Shown: positions 1-6,598, counted from the first letter of the stretch. The stretch is 7,795 nucleotides of DNA from Frankiales bacterium (GCA_025464695.1 JAODNQ010000187.1:1-7795); one strand, 5' to 3'. Translations and numbers: made by a program. The notes: generated by a model from the sequence alone, not told the origin.

Positions 1-988
1 GGTCGAAGCAGCCGCCGGTCGCCACGACGGTGCCGCCGGCGGCGCGGACCCGGGCGACGACGTCGTCCGCCGTCGGCGCCGGGCCGGCAGAAGCGGGGGA
101 GGGGGAGCCGACCCGGACAGAGGCGGCGCCGCCGGCCGCGACGAAGGCGGAGGCGGCGACGACGGCGCCCGCGACGGCCTCGGACGGCAGGGCGCCGTCG
201 GCCAGCAGGCCGGCGGCGGCGGAGGCGAAGCGGTCGCCCGCGCCGCACGGGTCGGCGCAGGGGACGACGGGCGCGGGGACGACGGACGGCGGGCTGTCGC
301 CCACGACCACGAGCGCGCCCTTGGCCGACAGGGTCACGCTGACGGCGGTGGCCTGCCAGCGCCCGGCGAGCTCCCGGGCCCGCGCGGTCGCGGCGGTCAG
401 CGGTGCGCCGTCGTGGCCAGGGGCGAAGTGCTTGGCCTCGCCGCCGTTCGGGGTGACGAGGGTGCAGCCGGCGACCGGCTCCGGGCCGCGCGGGTGCGGG
501 TCCCAGACCAGCGGGACGCGCAGGCCCTCGAGGGCGGTGCGCAGCCGCGGGCCGCGGGCGACACCGCGGCCGTAGTCGGCGACCAGCACGGCGTCGGCCT
601 CGGCCAGCACCGCCGCGGCCTCGTCGGTCAGGTCCCCCGGCGTCCCGGGCGCGCCGCCGCGGTCCAGCCGCAGCAGCGACCGGCCGTCGGAGCGGACCCG
701 GACCTTCTCGGGGGTGGCGCCGTCCAGGCCGAGGTCGACGAGGCGGACGCCGGACGCGGTGATGAGCGACGCGAGCTCGCGGCCGGCGTCGTCCTGCGAC
801 AGGGCGGTGACCAGCACGACGTCGCGGCCGTCGGAGGCGGCGAGCAGCGCGGCGAGCCCGGCACCGCCGGGTCGTGAGACCTGCACCGGCTCGTCGACCA
901 CCGGCACGGGTGCGTCCGGGCAGAGCCGGTCGACGGTGCCGACGAGGTCGCGGTCCAGCAGGGCGTCGCCGACGACGACCAGGGTCAC
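1..988 (-). CDS. hldE: Bifunctional heptose 7-phosphate kinase / heptose 1-phosphate adenylyltransferase (HldE/RfaE), 3' end off window
   Basis: The first 329 codons are visible. The PfkB/ribokinase-type domain should phosphorylate D-glycero-D-manno-heptose 7-phosphate at C1 in the cytoplasm. Visible landmarks are the N-terminal strand with GDALLDR (residues 7-13), CPDAPVPVV (23-31; E. coli HldE has a similar SPEAPVPVV), RPGGAG (39-44), VADYGRG (136-142), DPHPRG (163-168), LVTPN (177-181) and the PfkB C-terminal signature PCGAGDRF (247-254), with catalytic base Asp252. After an Ala/Pro/Ser-rich linker (about 293-307) the frame enters GGTVVATGGCFD (318-329), which matches the beginning of the HldE cytidylyltransferase-fold domain just before its HxGH motif. 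The gene is therefore a two-domain fusion cut by the window edge, not a kinase alone. The GTG start overlaps the gmhA stop (GTGA, 985-988), and no strong SD is seen. Oddity: the Asn of the usual GGxxxN signature is replaced by Leu45. Kinase specificity rests mainly on the neighbouring gmhA and gmhB. Confidence 0.88.
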   Translation of the reverse strand, partial: MTLVVVGDALLDRDLVGTVDRLCPDAPVPVVDEPVQVSRPGGAGLAALLAASDGRDVVLVTALSQDDAGRELASLITASGVRLVDLGLDGATPEKVRVRSDGRSLLRLDRGGAPGTPGDLTDEAAAVLAEADAVLVADYGRGVARGPRLRTALEGLRVPLVWDPHPRGPEPVAGCTLVTPNGGEAKHFAPGHDGAPLTAATARARELAGRWQATAVSVTLSAKGALVVVGDSPPSVVPAPVVPCADPCGAGDRFASAAAGLLADGALPSEAVAGAVVAASAFVAAGGAASVRVGSPSPASAGPAPTADDVVARVRAAGGTVVATGGCFD

Positions 989-1605
989 GCGGACACCGAG
1001 GACGGGTACGGCTCGGCGATCCCGCTGGAGGGCCGGTCCGCGCCGACCTGCAGGTCGACCGCGGCGCAGACCAGGTGCAGCGCGACCTGGTGCACCTCCT
1101 GCACGGTGGCGGTCGCGGGCGCCTGCACGACCAGCGCCTCGTCGGCCTGCTCGGCCATCGGGTTCGGGCCGTTGCCGGTCATCGCCCAGACGGTGAGGCC
1201 GCCCTCGCGGGCCGCCTCCATCGCGGCGAGGATGTTGCCGCTGCGTCCGCTGGTCGACATGCCGAGGAACACGTCGCCGGGCCGGCCGTGTGCCTGCACC
1301 TGGCGCGCGAAGACGTGGTCGTAGCCGTAGTCGTTGCTGATGGCCGTGACCGCGGAGGTCTCGGCGTGCAGCGCGATGGCCGACAGCGCGGGGCGGTCGT
1401 CGCGGTAGCGCCCCACCAGCTCAGCGGTGAGGTGCTGCGCCTGCGCCGCGCTGCCGCCGTTGCCGGCGACAAGCAGGCGTCCGCCGCCGACGAGGACGTC
1501 GGCGAGGCGCGTGCCCCAGGAGTCCATCTGGTCGGGGTCGAGCAGGGGGAGGGCCTCGAGCAGGGCGGCGACGTGAGCGCGGCCGGACAGCAGGGGAGTG
1601 GTCAT
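985..1605 (-). CDS. gmhA: Sedoheptulose-7-phosphate isomerase (phosphoheptose isomerase), SIS domain
   Basis: 206 aa, close to the usual GmhA length of about 190-200. It should convert sedoheptulose 7-phosphate to D-glycero-D-manno-heptose 7-phosphate, the committed step of nucleotide-heptose synthesis, in the cytoplasm. The single SIS domain fills the protein. The sugar-phosphate loop is [12 protein letters not shown] (residues 47-58), followed by [10 protein letters not shown] (59-68) containing the Glu62 that corresponds to the catalytic Glu of E. coli GmhA. The second phosphate loop is STSGRSGN (117-124). The C-terminal helix is [12 protein letters not shown] (169-180), where His177 matches the catalytic His. 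These motifs separate it from DiaA-like SIS proteins, although the two are close relatives. The ATG start overlaps the upstream glycosyltransferase stop (ATGA, 1602-1605); a GAGG at 1616-1619 lies 10 nt upstream, a slightly long spacing. Its TGA is embedded in the hldE GTG, which implies translational coupling on both sides. Confidence 0.93.
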   Translation of the reverse strand: MTTPLLSGRAHVAALLEALPLLDPDQMDSWGTRLADVLVGGGRLLVAGNGGSAAQAQHLTAELVGRYRDDRPALSAIALHAETSAVTAISNDYGYDHVFARQVQAHGRPGDVFLGMSTSGRSGNILAAMEAAREGGLTVWAMTGNGPNPMAEQADEALVVQAPATATVQEVHQVALHLVCAAVDLQVGADRPSSGIAEPYPSSVSA

Positions 1606-2831
1606 GAGGAGGACACCTCTTCCTCGACCGGCACCCCAGCGGGGAGCAGGTCGTCGTAGGACTGCAGGGTCAGGGCCGCGACGCGGTCCCAGGTGTAGCG
1701 GGCACGAGCCCGGCGGGCGCCGGCGGCGCCGTACTGCGTGCGCCGGGTCTCGTCGGACAGCAGGGCGTCGAGCGCCTCGACGACGGCGCCGGGGTCGCGC
1801 GGGCGGACGTGCAGGCCGGTGCGCCCGTCGACGACGGTGTCGATCAGGCCGCCGACCGCGGAGGCGACGACGGGGACGCCGCACGCCATGGCCTCGAGCG
1901 GGACGATGCCGAACGGCTCGTACCAGGGCAGGCAGACGACGGCGTCGGCGCTGCGCAGCAGGGCGGGCAGGTCCTCGCGGCCGACCCGGCCGAGGAAGTG
2001 CACGCGGTCCGCGACGTGCGCCTTCTTCGCGAGGGCCCGGAGCCGGGCCACCTGCGCGTCGGTGTCGACGTCGGCGGCGTCGGGGCCGCCGGCGACCAGC
2101 AGCTCGGCGTCGGGACCACCGTTGTTGACGAGGCCGGCGAGAGCGCTGATGGCGTTGCCGATGCCCTTGCGCTCCACCAGCCGGCCGACGTAGACGAGGC
2201 GGTGCCGGTCGGTGCGGGCGAGCGCGGGGCCGCGGGGCGTGAACAGCTGCGTGTCCACGCCGCACGGCACCACGCTGATCCGCTTGCGGTCGCCGCCGAG
2301 GCGCAGCAGCTCGAAGACCTCGTCGCTGCAGGTGGCGACGACGCGGTCGGCCTCGCGGACCAGCCGCGCCTCGACCTCCGCGCGCTCGGGCGGGCTCGTG
2401 TCGGCGTCGCCCTGGTGGCGCCGCTTGACGATCCCGAGCGCGTGGTACGTCATGACGACGGGGATGCCGAGCGGCTGCGCGGCCCGGAGGGCGGCGTACC
2501 CGCTCATCCAGAAGTGGGCGTGCACGACGTCGGGGCGGCTGCGCTTCCACTGCCGGTGCAGGTCGTCGGCGAAGTCGTCCATGAACGGCATCAGCTCGTC
2601 CTTGGGGACCTCGCACGGCGGGCCGGCCGGCACGTGGTCGACGGTGACGCCCTGACCCATCCGCACCTTGCGGGGGCCGGGGGCGTCGCGCCGCGTGTGC
2701 ACGACGACGTCGACGCCGCGGCGCGCCATCGCGGCCGCGAGCGCCGCGACGTGGACGTTCTGACCACCGGCGTCGACACCGCCCAGCACTGCAAGGGGAC
2801 TGGCGTGCTCCGAGACCATGGCGACTCTCAC
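1602..2831 (-). CDS. Glycosyltransferase family 4 (GT-B fold, group 1)
   Basis: 409 aa, normal for a retaining GT4 enzyme. The N-terminal Rossmann domain starts with [10 protein letters not shown] (residues 3-12) and the glycine-rich loop [12 protein letters not shown] (17-28), which resembles the acceptor and nucleotide-binding loop of MshA and sucrose-phosphate-synthase-like enzymes. [11 protein letters not shown] (101-111) and VPCGVD (188-193) are further family landmarks. The C-terminal donor domain carries [12 protein letters not shown] (212-223) and EPFGIVPLE (305-313), the E-x7-E motif typical of GT4, followed by [11 protein letters not shown]. No signal peptide or membrane segment is seen, so it should be cytoplasmic or peripheral at the membrane. 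The GTG start at 2831 is supported by GGAGG 7 nt upstream and overlaps the GT9 stop (GTGA). Located between heptosyltransferase-like and heptose-synthesis genes, it probably adds a sugar to the same glycan. Donor and acceptor cannot be read from sequence, so heptose transfer is possible but unproven. Confidence 0.9.
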   Translation of the reverse strand: MRVAMVSEHASPLAVLGGVDAGGQNVHVAALAAAMARRGVDVVVHTRRDAPGPRKVRMGQGVTVDHVPAGPPCEVPKDELMPFMDDFADDLHRQWKRSRPDVVHAHFWMSGYAALRAAQPLGIPVVMTYHALGIVKRRHQGDADTSPPERAEVEARLVREADRVVATCSDEVFELLRLGGDRKRISVVPCGVDTQLFTPRGPALARTDRHRLVYVGRLVERKGIGNAISALAGLVNNGGPDAELLVAGGPDAADVDTDAQVARLRALAKKAHVADRVHFLGRVGREDLPALLRSADAVVCLPWYEPFGIVPLEAMACGVPVVASAVGGLIDTVVDGRTGLHVRPRDPGAVVEALDALLSDETRRTQYGAAGARRARARYTWDRVAALTLQSYDDLLPAGVPVEEEVSSS

Positions 2832-3871
2832 GCGCTCACCTCCGTCTTTCTCGTAGCCGGGCGTGCCGCGGCCAGCTGCTCGACGGCGTCGACGGCGGAC
2901 GGCACCGGGACGTCGTCGAGGCAGGGGTGGCCCGCGACCGGACAGGCCCTGGCGCGGGACAGCGCGCAGGGGGCGGACTGGTCGCCCAGCAGGACGTGCG
3001 GCACCCGCCAGGGGCGCCACCGCTCGGCCGGGACGACCGGGGAGAAGAGCGAGACGACAGGGGTCCGGACCGCGGCCGCGAGGTGCGCCGGACCGGTGTT
3101 GCCGACGACCACGCAGGCGGCGCCCCGCAGCAGTGCGGCGAGGCCGGCGAGGTCGGTCGCCCCGCCGAGGTCGGTGCCACCGGCGGCCGCCACCTCCGCG
3201 GTCAGGGCCTTCTCGGCCGGTCCTCCGGTCACCAGCACACGGTGACCGGACTCCGACAGAGCGGACACCAGGCGCGCCGACCACGACGGTGACGGTTGCC
3301 TTGCCGGCACGCTCGCGCCCGGGTGCACGACGACGTACGGCGCCTCCCCGGTGAGGTGGGCGACGTCGGGGAGGTCGGTGCGCGCAGCGAGGCCGTCGTC
3401 GTCGCCGGAGGGCAGCTCGTACCCTGCCGCGCGGGCCAGCGACAGCTGCCGCTCCGCCTCGTGCAGGCCGGTCTCGGGCAGCCGGTGGCGCAGGTCCAGC
3501 AGGGAGCCGGGGAAGTCCTCGCTCGTGGCGCCCACCCAGGGCACACCGGCCAGCCGCAGGACGAGGGCGGTCGGGAGCGGGCTCTGGTGGAAGCTCGTGA
3601 GGACCAGCGCGCGGTCGACGCCGAGGGCGGCGATCCGGTCGACGACCTCGTGCACGTCGGCGGGCAGGACCGGCTGGGGCTCGGCGTCGATCCACGGGCA
3701 GTGCCAGACGAGCACCTCGTCGACACCCGGCAGCAGCCGGGCCGCAGCGGCCCCACGCGGACCGGCCAGGAACACGACGCGGTCCGAGCCGGCCGCCACC
3801 GCGCGCACGGCGGGGCCGCACAGCAGGACGTCGCCGTCGCTGTCGAGCCGGACGACCAGCGCTGTGCTCAC
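2828..3871 (-). CDS. Glycosyltransferase family 9 protein, ADP-heptose heptosyltransferase-like
   Basis: 347 aa, matching WaaC/WaaF-type heptosyltransferases (about 320-350). It should move heptose from ADP-heptose to a glycan acceptor at the inner face of the membrane. The N-terminus [20 protein letters not shown] (residues 3-22) aligns with the GT9 opening (L-x-x-x-GD-x-L-x-x-PA), and Asp14 corresponds to the catalytic Asp13 of WaaC. The C-terminal donor domain has VVHPGAS (181-187) before an Arg-containing loop, TGGPAEK (215-221) and [11 protein letters not shown] (257-267), the GT9 donor motif. Cys302, Cys310 and Cys317 lie in a cluster near the C-terminus. There is no N-terminal signal peptide. 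The GTG start overlaps the gmhB stop (GTGA, 3868-3871) and the TGA overlaps the GT4 start. Co-operonic genes making ADP-heptose strongly support heptose as donor. The acceptor is unknown because an LPS core is not expected in an actinobacterium. Confidence 0.88.
   Translation of the reverse strand: MSTALVVRLDSDGDVLLCGPAVRAVAAGSDRVVFLAGPRGAAAARLLPGVDEVLVWHCPWIDAEPQPVLPADVHEVVDRIAALGVDRALVLTSFHQSPLPTALVLRLAGVPWVGATSEDFPGSLLDLRHRLPETGLHEAERQLSLARAAGYELPSGDDDGLAARTDLPDVAHLTGEAPYVVVHPGASVPARQPSPSWSARLVSALSESGHRVLVTGGPAEKALTAEVAAAGGTDLGGATDLAGLAALLRGAACVVVGNTGPAHLAAAVRTPVVSLFSPVVPAERWRPWRVPHVLLGDQSAPCALSRARACPVAGHPCLDDVPVPSAVDAVEQLAAARPATRKTEVSA
2839..2843 (-). promoter_or_regulatory. Ribosome binding site of the GT4 gene
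   Basis: The minus strand reads GGAGG seven bases before the GTG at 2831, inside the last codons of the GT9 gene. It fixes the GT4 start at the GTGA overlap and rules out the much longer open frame that runs upstream. Confidence 0.8.
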
Positions 3872-4386
3872 GCCGGGACGCCGAGGAGGTCGAGCGCGCC
3901 GAGCAGGTCGGGGGCGACGTCGGGGGCGGCGTCGACCTCCTCCTGCCGGGTGACCGGCGTCGGCACCAGGACGGGCCGGGCACCGGCGGCGAGGGCAGCG
4001 CCGACGTCGGCCCCGATGTCCCCGACGACCGCGCACTCCTGCGGCGGGACGCCGAGGGCCGCGGCCGCCTGCAGCACGAGCCCGGGCGCCGGCTTGCGGC
4101 AGGAGCAGCCGTCCTCGGGCCCGTGCTCGCAGACCAGCACCGGGCCCAGCGGGCCCACCAGCTCGGCGAGCCGGGCGTGGCAGGCGTCGGCGTCGGCGCG
4201 GGTGAGCAGGCCGCGGGCGATGCCGCTCTGGTTGGTCACGACGGCGGTCGGGATCCCGGCCGCCCGCAGCCGGGCGAGGGCGGCCGCGGCCTGCGGGACC
4301 GGCTGCACGAGGGCGGGGTCGCCGTTGTACGGGACGTCGACGACGAGCGTGCCGTCGCGGTCGAACAGGACCGCGCGCACCGTCAC
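3868..4386 (-). CDS. gmhB: D-glycero-beta-D-manno-heptose 1,7-bisphosphate 7-phosphatase, HAD-IIIA
   Basis: 172 aa, a little shorter than E. coli GmhB (191). It should remove the C7 phosphate from heptose 1,7-bisphosphate before nucleotidyl transfer. HAD motif I is FDRDGT (residues 8-13; nucleophile Asp9, general acid Asp11), motif II is VVTNQSG (49-55), motif III is the Lys in RKPAPG (Lys98) and motif IV is VVGDIGAD (120-127; Asp123). The Cys86-x-His88-x5-Cys94-x-Cys96 pattern is the structural zinc site of GmhB and the related HisB N-domain. PYNGDP after motif I fits the GmhB-type substrate loop. Histidinol-phosphate phosphatase is the alternative, but the gmhA and hldE neighbours favour GmhB. 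The start is uncertain between GTG 4386 and GTG 4380; neither has a clear SD, and a 7-bp hairpin lies just upstream. It is the first gene of the five-gene operon. Confidence 0.88.
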   Translation of the reverse strand: MTVRAVLFDRDGTLVVDVPYNGDPALVQPVPQAAAALARLRAAGIPTAVVTNQSGIARGLLTRADADACHARLAELVGPLGPVLVCEHGPEDGCSCRKPAPGLVLQAAAALGVPPQECAVVGDIGADVGAALAAGARPVLVPTPVTRQEEVDAAPDVAPDLLGALDLLGVPA

Positions 4387-4389
4387 GTG

Positions 4390-4408
4390 CCGCGCCGAGA
4401 AGGCGCGG
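4390..4408 (-). promoter_or_regulatory. Perfect 7-bp hairpin immediately upstream of gmhB
   Basis: CCGCGCC (4390-4396) and GGCGCGG (4402-4408) are exact inverted repeats around a 5-nt loop. In the mRNA the stem would end 3 nt before GTG 4386 (9 nt before GTG 4380), covering the place where a Shine-Dalgarno site should be. Structure that limits translation initiation is one reading. In DNA this rich in GC a chance stem is also possible. Confidence 0.4.
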
Positions 4409-4462
4409 TGCGACGGGGGCGGGGCAGCAGCACGAGGCCAGAAGTGCCCGGGGTCGCTCTGA

Positions 4463-4493
4463 CGAAACAAGTCCCTTACGGAACGTCCGGGAC
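4463..4493 (-). terminator. Possible weak rho-independent terminator of the topoisomerase gene
   Basis: Reading the minus strand, GTCCC (4493-4489) and GGGAC (4475-4471) can pair, with a further short GGA/TCC pairing inside. They are followed directly by the T-rich TTGTTT, which is rare in this DNA. The structure begins 9 bases after the topoisomerase stop. The stem is short and interrupted, so the call is tentative. Confidence 0.33.
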
Positions 4494-4502
4494 AGACGAG
4501 GC

Positions 4503-5558
4503 TTACCCGGCGAGAGCCTGCTCGGCCGGCTCCCTGAGCAGCTGCAGGACCGCACCCTCGAGCGCGCCCTGGGTAGCTGGCTGGCCGAAGACACCGTCCA
4601 CGCCGAGCTCCTCGAGGTCGCGCGCCACGGTCACGCCGTGCTCGTACAGGTCGATGATCCTCGGGTCGATGTAGGACGACCGGCAGACCGCGGGCGTGTT
4701 CCCGAGGTAGCCCGCGACCTCCTTCACCACCCGGGTCACGGCCCGCTTGCGGGCCGTCGCCGTCGGGGCGGCGTCGACGGAGACGGCGAGCCCGACGGCC
4801 GTGAGCACGGTGGCGTTCCAGGTGCGGAAGTCCTTGGCGCTGTAGTCGCCGCCGAGGAGCTCGCGCAGGTGGTCGTTGATGTCGTGGCTCTTGACGTCCA
4901 CCCAGTGGCCGCTCTTCTTCGAGCCCTCCCACCAGGCGAGCAGCTCCTCGCCGCCCTGCCGCCGGCGCTTCATCGCCGTGACGACCGCGCAGACGTCGGC
5001 GTCGGCGACCTGCTGCACGCGGTGCTTGCCGCTCTTGGCCGTGTAGTCGAAGGTGATGACGCCGCCGCGGCTGACGGTGACGTGCTCCTTGCGGATGGTC
5101 GCCAGGCCGAAGGTGCCGTTCTCCTCGGCGTACTGCTCGCTGCCGACCCGGAAGAAGCCGAGGTCCAGCAGCCGCACCGCGCACGACAGCACGCGCCGTC
5201 GGGTCATGCCGTTCTCGTGCAGGTCGCGCTGGACCGTCTCGCGGGCGTGCGGCAGCGCCTGGGCGAAGTCCAGGATGCGCTCGTGCTTGGCGAGGTCGCG
5301 CATGACGCGCCACTGGTCGTGGTAGCGGTACTGTCGCCGACCCCGTGCGTCGACGCCGGTGGCCTGGATGTGGCCGGTGGCGACCGGGCAGATCCACACG
5401 TCCTCCCACGCGGGAGGCAGCACGAGGGCCTCGATCCGGGCGAGGGTCGCGGCGTCGGTGACCGGGTTGCCGCCGGCGTCGACGTACCGGAAGCCCTTCC
5501 CGGAGCGGACGCGCGACAGGCCGGGGCTGGAGCAGGAGACGCGGCGCAGTCGGGGCAC
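4503..5558 (-). CDS. DNA topoisomerase IB (bacterial, poxvirus-like)
   Basis: 351 aa, the usual size of bacterial TopIB (about 340-360). It relaxes supercoiled DNA by transient single-strand cleavage through a 3'-phosphotyrosyl link, without ATP. The N-terminal domain covers about residues 1-85 (RSGKGFRYVDAGG at 18-30; LPPAWEDVWICP at 47-58). The C-terminal catalytic domain contains GFFRVGSEQY (134-143; Arg137), YTAKSGKHR (172-180; Lys175), KDFRTWNA (242-249; Arg245), GYLGNTPA (283-290; Asn287) and SSYIDPR (294-300; nucleophile Tyr296). Asn in place of the poxviral His is, as I recall, also found in the Deinococcus enzyme, so it is not a defect. I chose GTG 5558 because MPRLRRV fits the usual family N-terminus. 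GTG 5591 would add 11 residues and starts 7 nt after the DUF5709 stop. Neither has a good SD. It may be co-transcribed with DUF5709. Confidence 0.92.
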   Translation of the reverse strand: MPRLRRVSCSSPGLSRVRSGKGFRYVDAGGNPVTDAATLARIEALVLPPAWEDVWICPVATGHIQATGVDARGRRQYRYHDQWRVMRDLAKHERILDFAQALPHARETVQRDLHENGMTRRRVLSCAVRLLDLGFFRVGSEQYAEENGTFGLATIRKEHVTVSRGGVITFDYTAKSGKHRVQQVADADVCAVVTAMKRRRQGGEELLAWWEGSKKSGHWVDVKSHDINDHLRELLGGDYSAKDFRTWNATVLTAVGLAVSVDAAPTATARKRAVTRVVKEVAGYLGNTPAVCRSSYIDPRIIDLYEHGVTVARDLEELGVDGVFGQPATQGALEGAVLQLLREPAEQALAG

Positions 5559-5581
5559 GAGTGTGACGTACCCGTGCCCCG
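5551..5581 (-). promoter_or_regulatory. Perfect 9-bp inverted repeat spanning the topoisomerase start codon
   Basis: CGGGGCACG (5551-5559) and CGTGCCCCG (5573-5581) are exact inverted repeats separated by 13 bases, in the DUF5709-topoisomerase junction. The chosen GTG (5558-5556) lies in the arm, so in RNA it would be paired. No T-run follows, so it may be a translational control element, an actinobacterial-type terminator/attenuator, or an operator. Confidence 0.5.
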
Positions 5582-5598
5582 ACAGGCGCACGCGAGGC

Positions 5599-6036
5599 TC
5601 AGACCTCGGGCTCCAGGTGCATCGCCGACTCCTCCGCCGAGTACCCGCCGAGGTCGGTGCCGAGGTCCGCGGCGACCATGTCGGCCTCGGTGTCGGTGCG
5701 AGCGCCCTCGTCGGGCTCGACCAGGCGGCCCACGCCCTGCCCCGCGCCCTCGCTGAACGGCGTGTCGGCGCCCTCGGACTCGTCGGCCGGGCGGTCCACG
5801 GCGTCGAGGACGTCGGGCACCTCGCGGTCGAGGCGGCCGGTGAGCGACTCGCCGTCGTGCATCTCCTCCGCGGTGGTGCCGAAGTCGTCGACGGCCATCG
5901 CGGTGTCGTGCGGCGGCTCCATGCCGTCGCTGCCGCCGGCCTCGCCGGCGACGTCCTGGGGGGAGCGGACGTCACCGGGGTCGGGGATGCCCTCGGCCTC
6001 CATCGCGGACGGCGGCTCGGGGATGCGGGAGGTCAT
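5599..6036 (-). CDS. DUF5709 family protein (acidic, function unknown)
   Basis: 145 aa, very rich in Asp and Glu, with Pro and Gly and few hydrophobic stretches, hence probably a soluble and partly disordered cytoplasmic protein. I recognise the actinobacterial DUF5709 pattern in two conserved blocks: GESLTGRLDREVPD (residues 62-75), and a C-terminal block that starts GRLVEPDEGA (103-112), continues with DTEADMVAADLG (115-126) and ends GGYSAEESAMH (130-140). No enzymatic motif is visible and the family has no established function that I know of. The ATG at 6036 is supported by GGAG six bases upstream. It follows a strong hairpin terminator, so it likely has its own promoter, and it precedes the topoisomerase gene by about 40 bases. 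Confidence 0.85.
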   Translation of the reverse strand: MTSRIPEPPSAMEAEGIPDPGDVRSPQDVAGEAGGSDGMEPPHDTAMAVDDFGTTAEEMHDGESLTGRLDREVPDVLDAVDRPADESEGADTPFSEGAGQGVGRLVEPDEGARTDTEADMVAADLGTDLGGYSAEESAMHLEPEV

Positions 6037-6042
6037 GAGGTG

Positions 6043-6046
6043 CTCC
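6043..6046 (-). promoter_or_regulatory. Ribosome binding site of the DUF5709 gene
   Basis: The minus strand reads GGAG six bases before ATG 6036, supporting that start. Confidence 0.6.
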
Positions 6047-6083
6047 AGGGGTCGGAACGGCTGCGGGACGGGCTGGACGCGCC

Positions 6084-6114
6084 GCGGGGCCGCCCCCGGA
6101 GGGAGCGGCCCCGC
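6084..6114 (-). terminator. Strong GC hairpin downstream of the SRPBCC gene
   Basis: GCGGGGCCGC (minus strand, 6114-6105) and GCGGCCCCGC (6093-6084) form a perfect 10-bp stem, which extends past one mismatch by three more pairs to a 3-nt loop. It lies 10 bases after the SRPBCC stop codon. There is no T-run, as is common for actinobacterial intrinsic terminators. It should separate the YtxH-SRPBCC unit from the DUF5709-topoisomerase unit. Confidence 0.7.
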
Positions 6115-6124
6115 AGCGGAGGGG

Positions 6125-6595
6125 TCAGGACTGCTTGACGGTGGTGCCGGCGGCCGGGGTCGCGCTCTCGATGGTCGTCTTGAACGACGCGAGGCACTCC
6201 TCGACCATCTTCTGCGGGTTCGCGAACAGCTTCGCGACGGCCTCGCCGAGGATGCCCGCGGGCGGGTCGTACTGGAGGCTGACCTCGACGCCGGTGGTGC
6301 CGCCGTGGTCGTCGAAGCGGACCGCGCCCGCGTTCTTGACCTCGAGGCCGCTGCTGTCCTCGGTGGCCCACGCGATGCGCGTGTTCTCGACGTCCTCGAC
6401 GATCTTGGCGTCCCACTCGACGGTCTTGCCCAGCGGGCCCGAGACCTTCCAGTGGGTGACCTGCGTGCTGCCCTGCAGCGGCTGCACGGACTCGACGTCC
6501 GGCATGATCTGCGGCAGGTTCGTCAGCCCTCGCCACCAGGCGTAGCACTGGCTGGCGGAGGCGTTGACCTCGATGTAGTGCGCGACGGATCCCAT
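6125..6595 (-). CDS. SRPBCC family protein (START-like, polyketide cyclase/dehydrase type)
   Basis: 156 aa, the normal size of a single SRPBCC helix-grip domain, a fold that binds small hydrophobic ligands in a deep cavity. Landmarks are the opening strand HYIEVNASASQCYAWW (residues 6-21) leading into the first short helices, LPQIMPDVESV (27-37), a central series of beta strands (about 45-108) and the closing long helix (about 114-143) introduced by YDPPAGILGEA (109-119). Ligand and reaction cannot be read from sequence; the cyclase/dehydrase label is the family name only. There is no signal peptide, so it should be cytoplasmic. ATG 6595 has an excellent SD (GAGGAGA). It lies 45 bases after the YtxH-like gene and probably shares its transcript, ending at the GC hairpin. 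The pairing with a YtxH-like membrane protein suggests an envelope or stress role, which is inference. Confidence 0.88.
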   Translation of the reverse strand: MGSVAHYIEVNASASQCYAWWRGLTNLPQIMPDVESVQPLQGSTQVTHWKVSGPLGKTVEWDAKIVEDVENTRIAWATEDSSGLEVKNAGAVRFDDHGGTTGVEVSLQYDPPAGILGEAVAKLFANPQKMVEECLASFKTTIESATPAAGTTVKQS

Positions 6596-6598
6596 GGT

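Larger units (their letters stand above)
4387..4502 (-). other. Intergenic region, presumed promoter region of the heptose operon
   Basis: This 116-base gap is the largest between genes in the window. It is the only place from which the five overlapping genes could be transcribed independently of topB-type topoisomerase expression. I cannot assign -35 and -10 boxes with confidence. The region contains an imperfect inverted repeat next to the topoisomerase stop and a perfect hairpin next to the gmhB start, both listed separately. Confidence 0.4.

Noticed and set aside
628..864. 78-codon minus-strand frame
   Set aside because: It is a shadow of hldE, which occupies another frame of the same strand and shows the PfkB signature.
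30..1659. Overlapping plus-strand frames at the left end
   Set aside because: They mirror hldE and gmhA codons. The minus strand gives clear PfkB and SIS motifs, while the plus translations have none.
1809..3245. 478-codon open frame on the plus strand
   Set aside because: It lies opposite the GT4 and GT9 genes, its translation is low-complexity Arg/Ala/Gly/Val with no family motif, and long antisense frames are expected at this GC content.
1602..3983. Apparent 793-aa version of the GT4 protein, and similar long upstream extensions of GT9, GmhB, GmhA and TopIB
   Set aside because: The upstream parts are out-of-frame readings of the preceding genes. True starts are set by domain beginnings, by the GTGA/ATGA overlaps and, for GT4, by a GGAGG site.
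3868..4386. Histidinol-phosphate phosphatase (HisB N-domain) identity for the HAD protein
   Set aside because: The zinc and HAD motifs are shared with GmhB, but no histidine gene is nearby, while gmhA and hldE are in the same operon.
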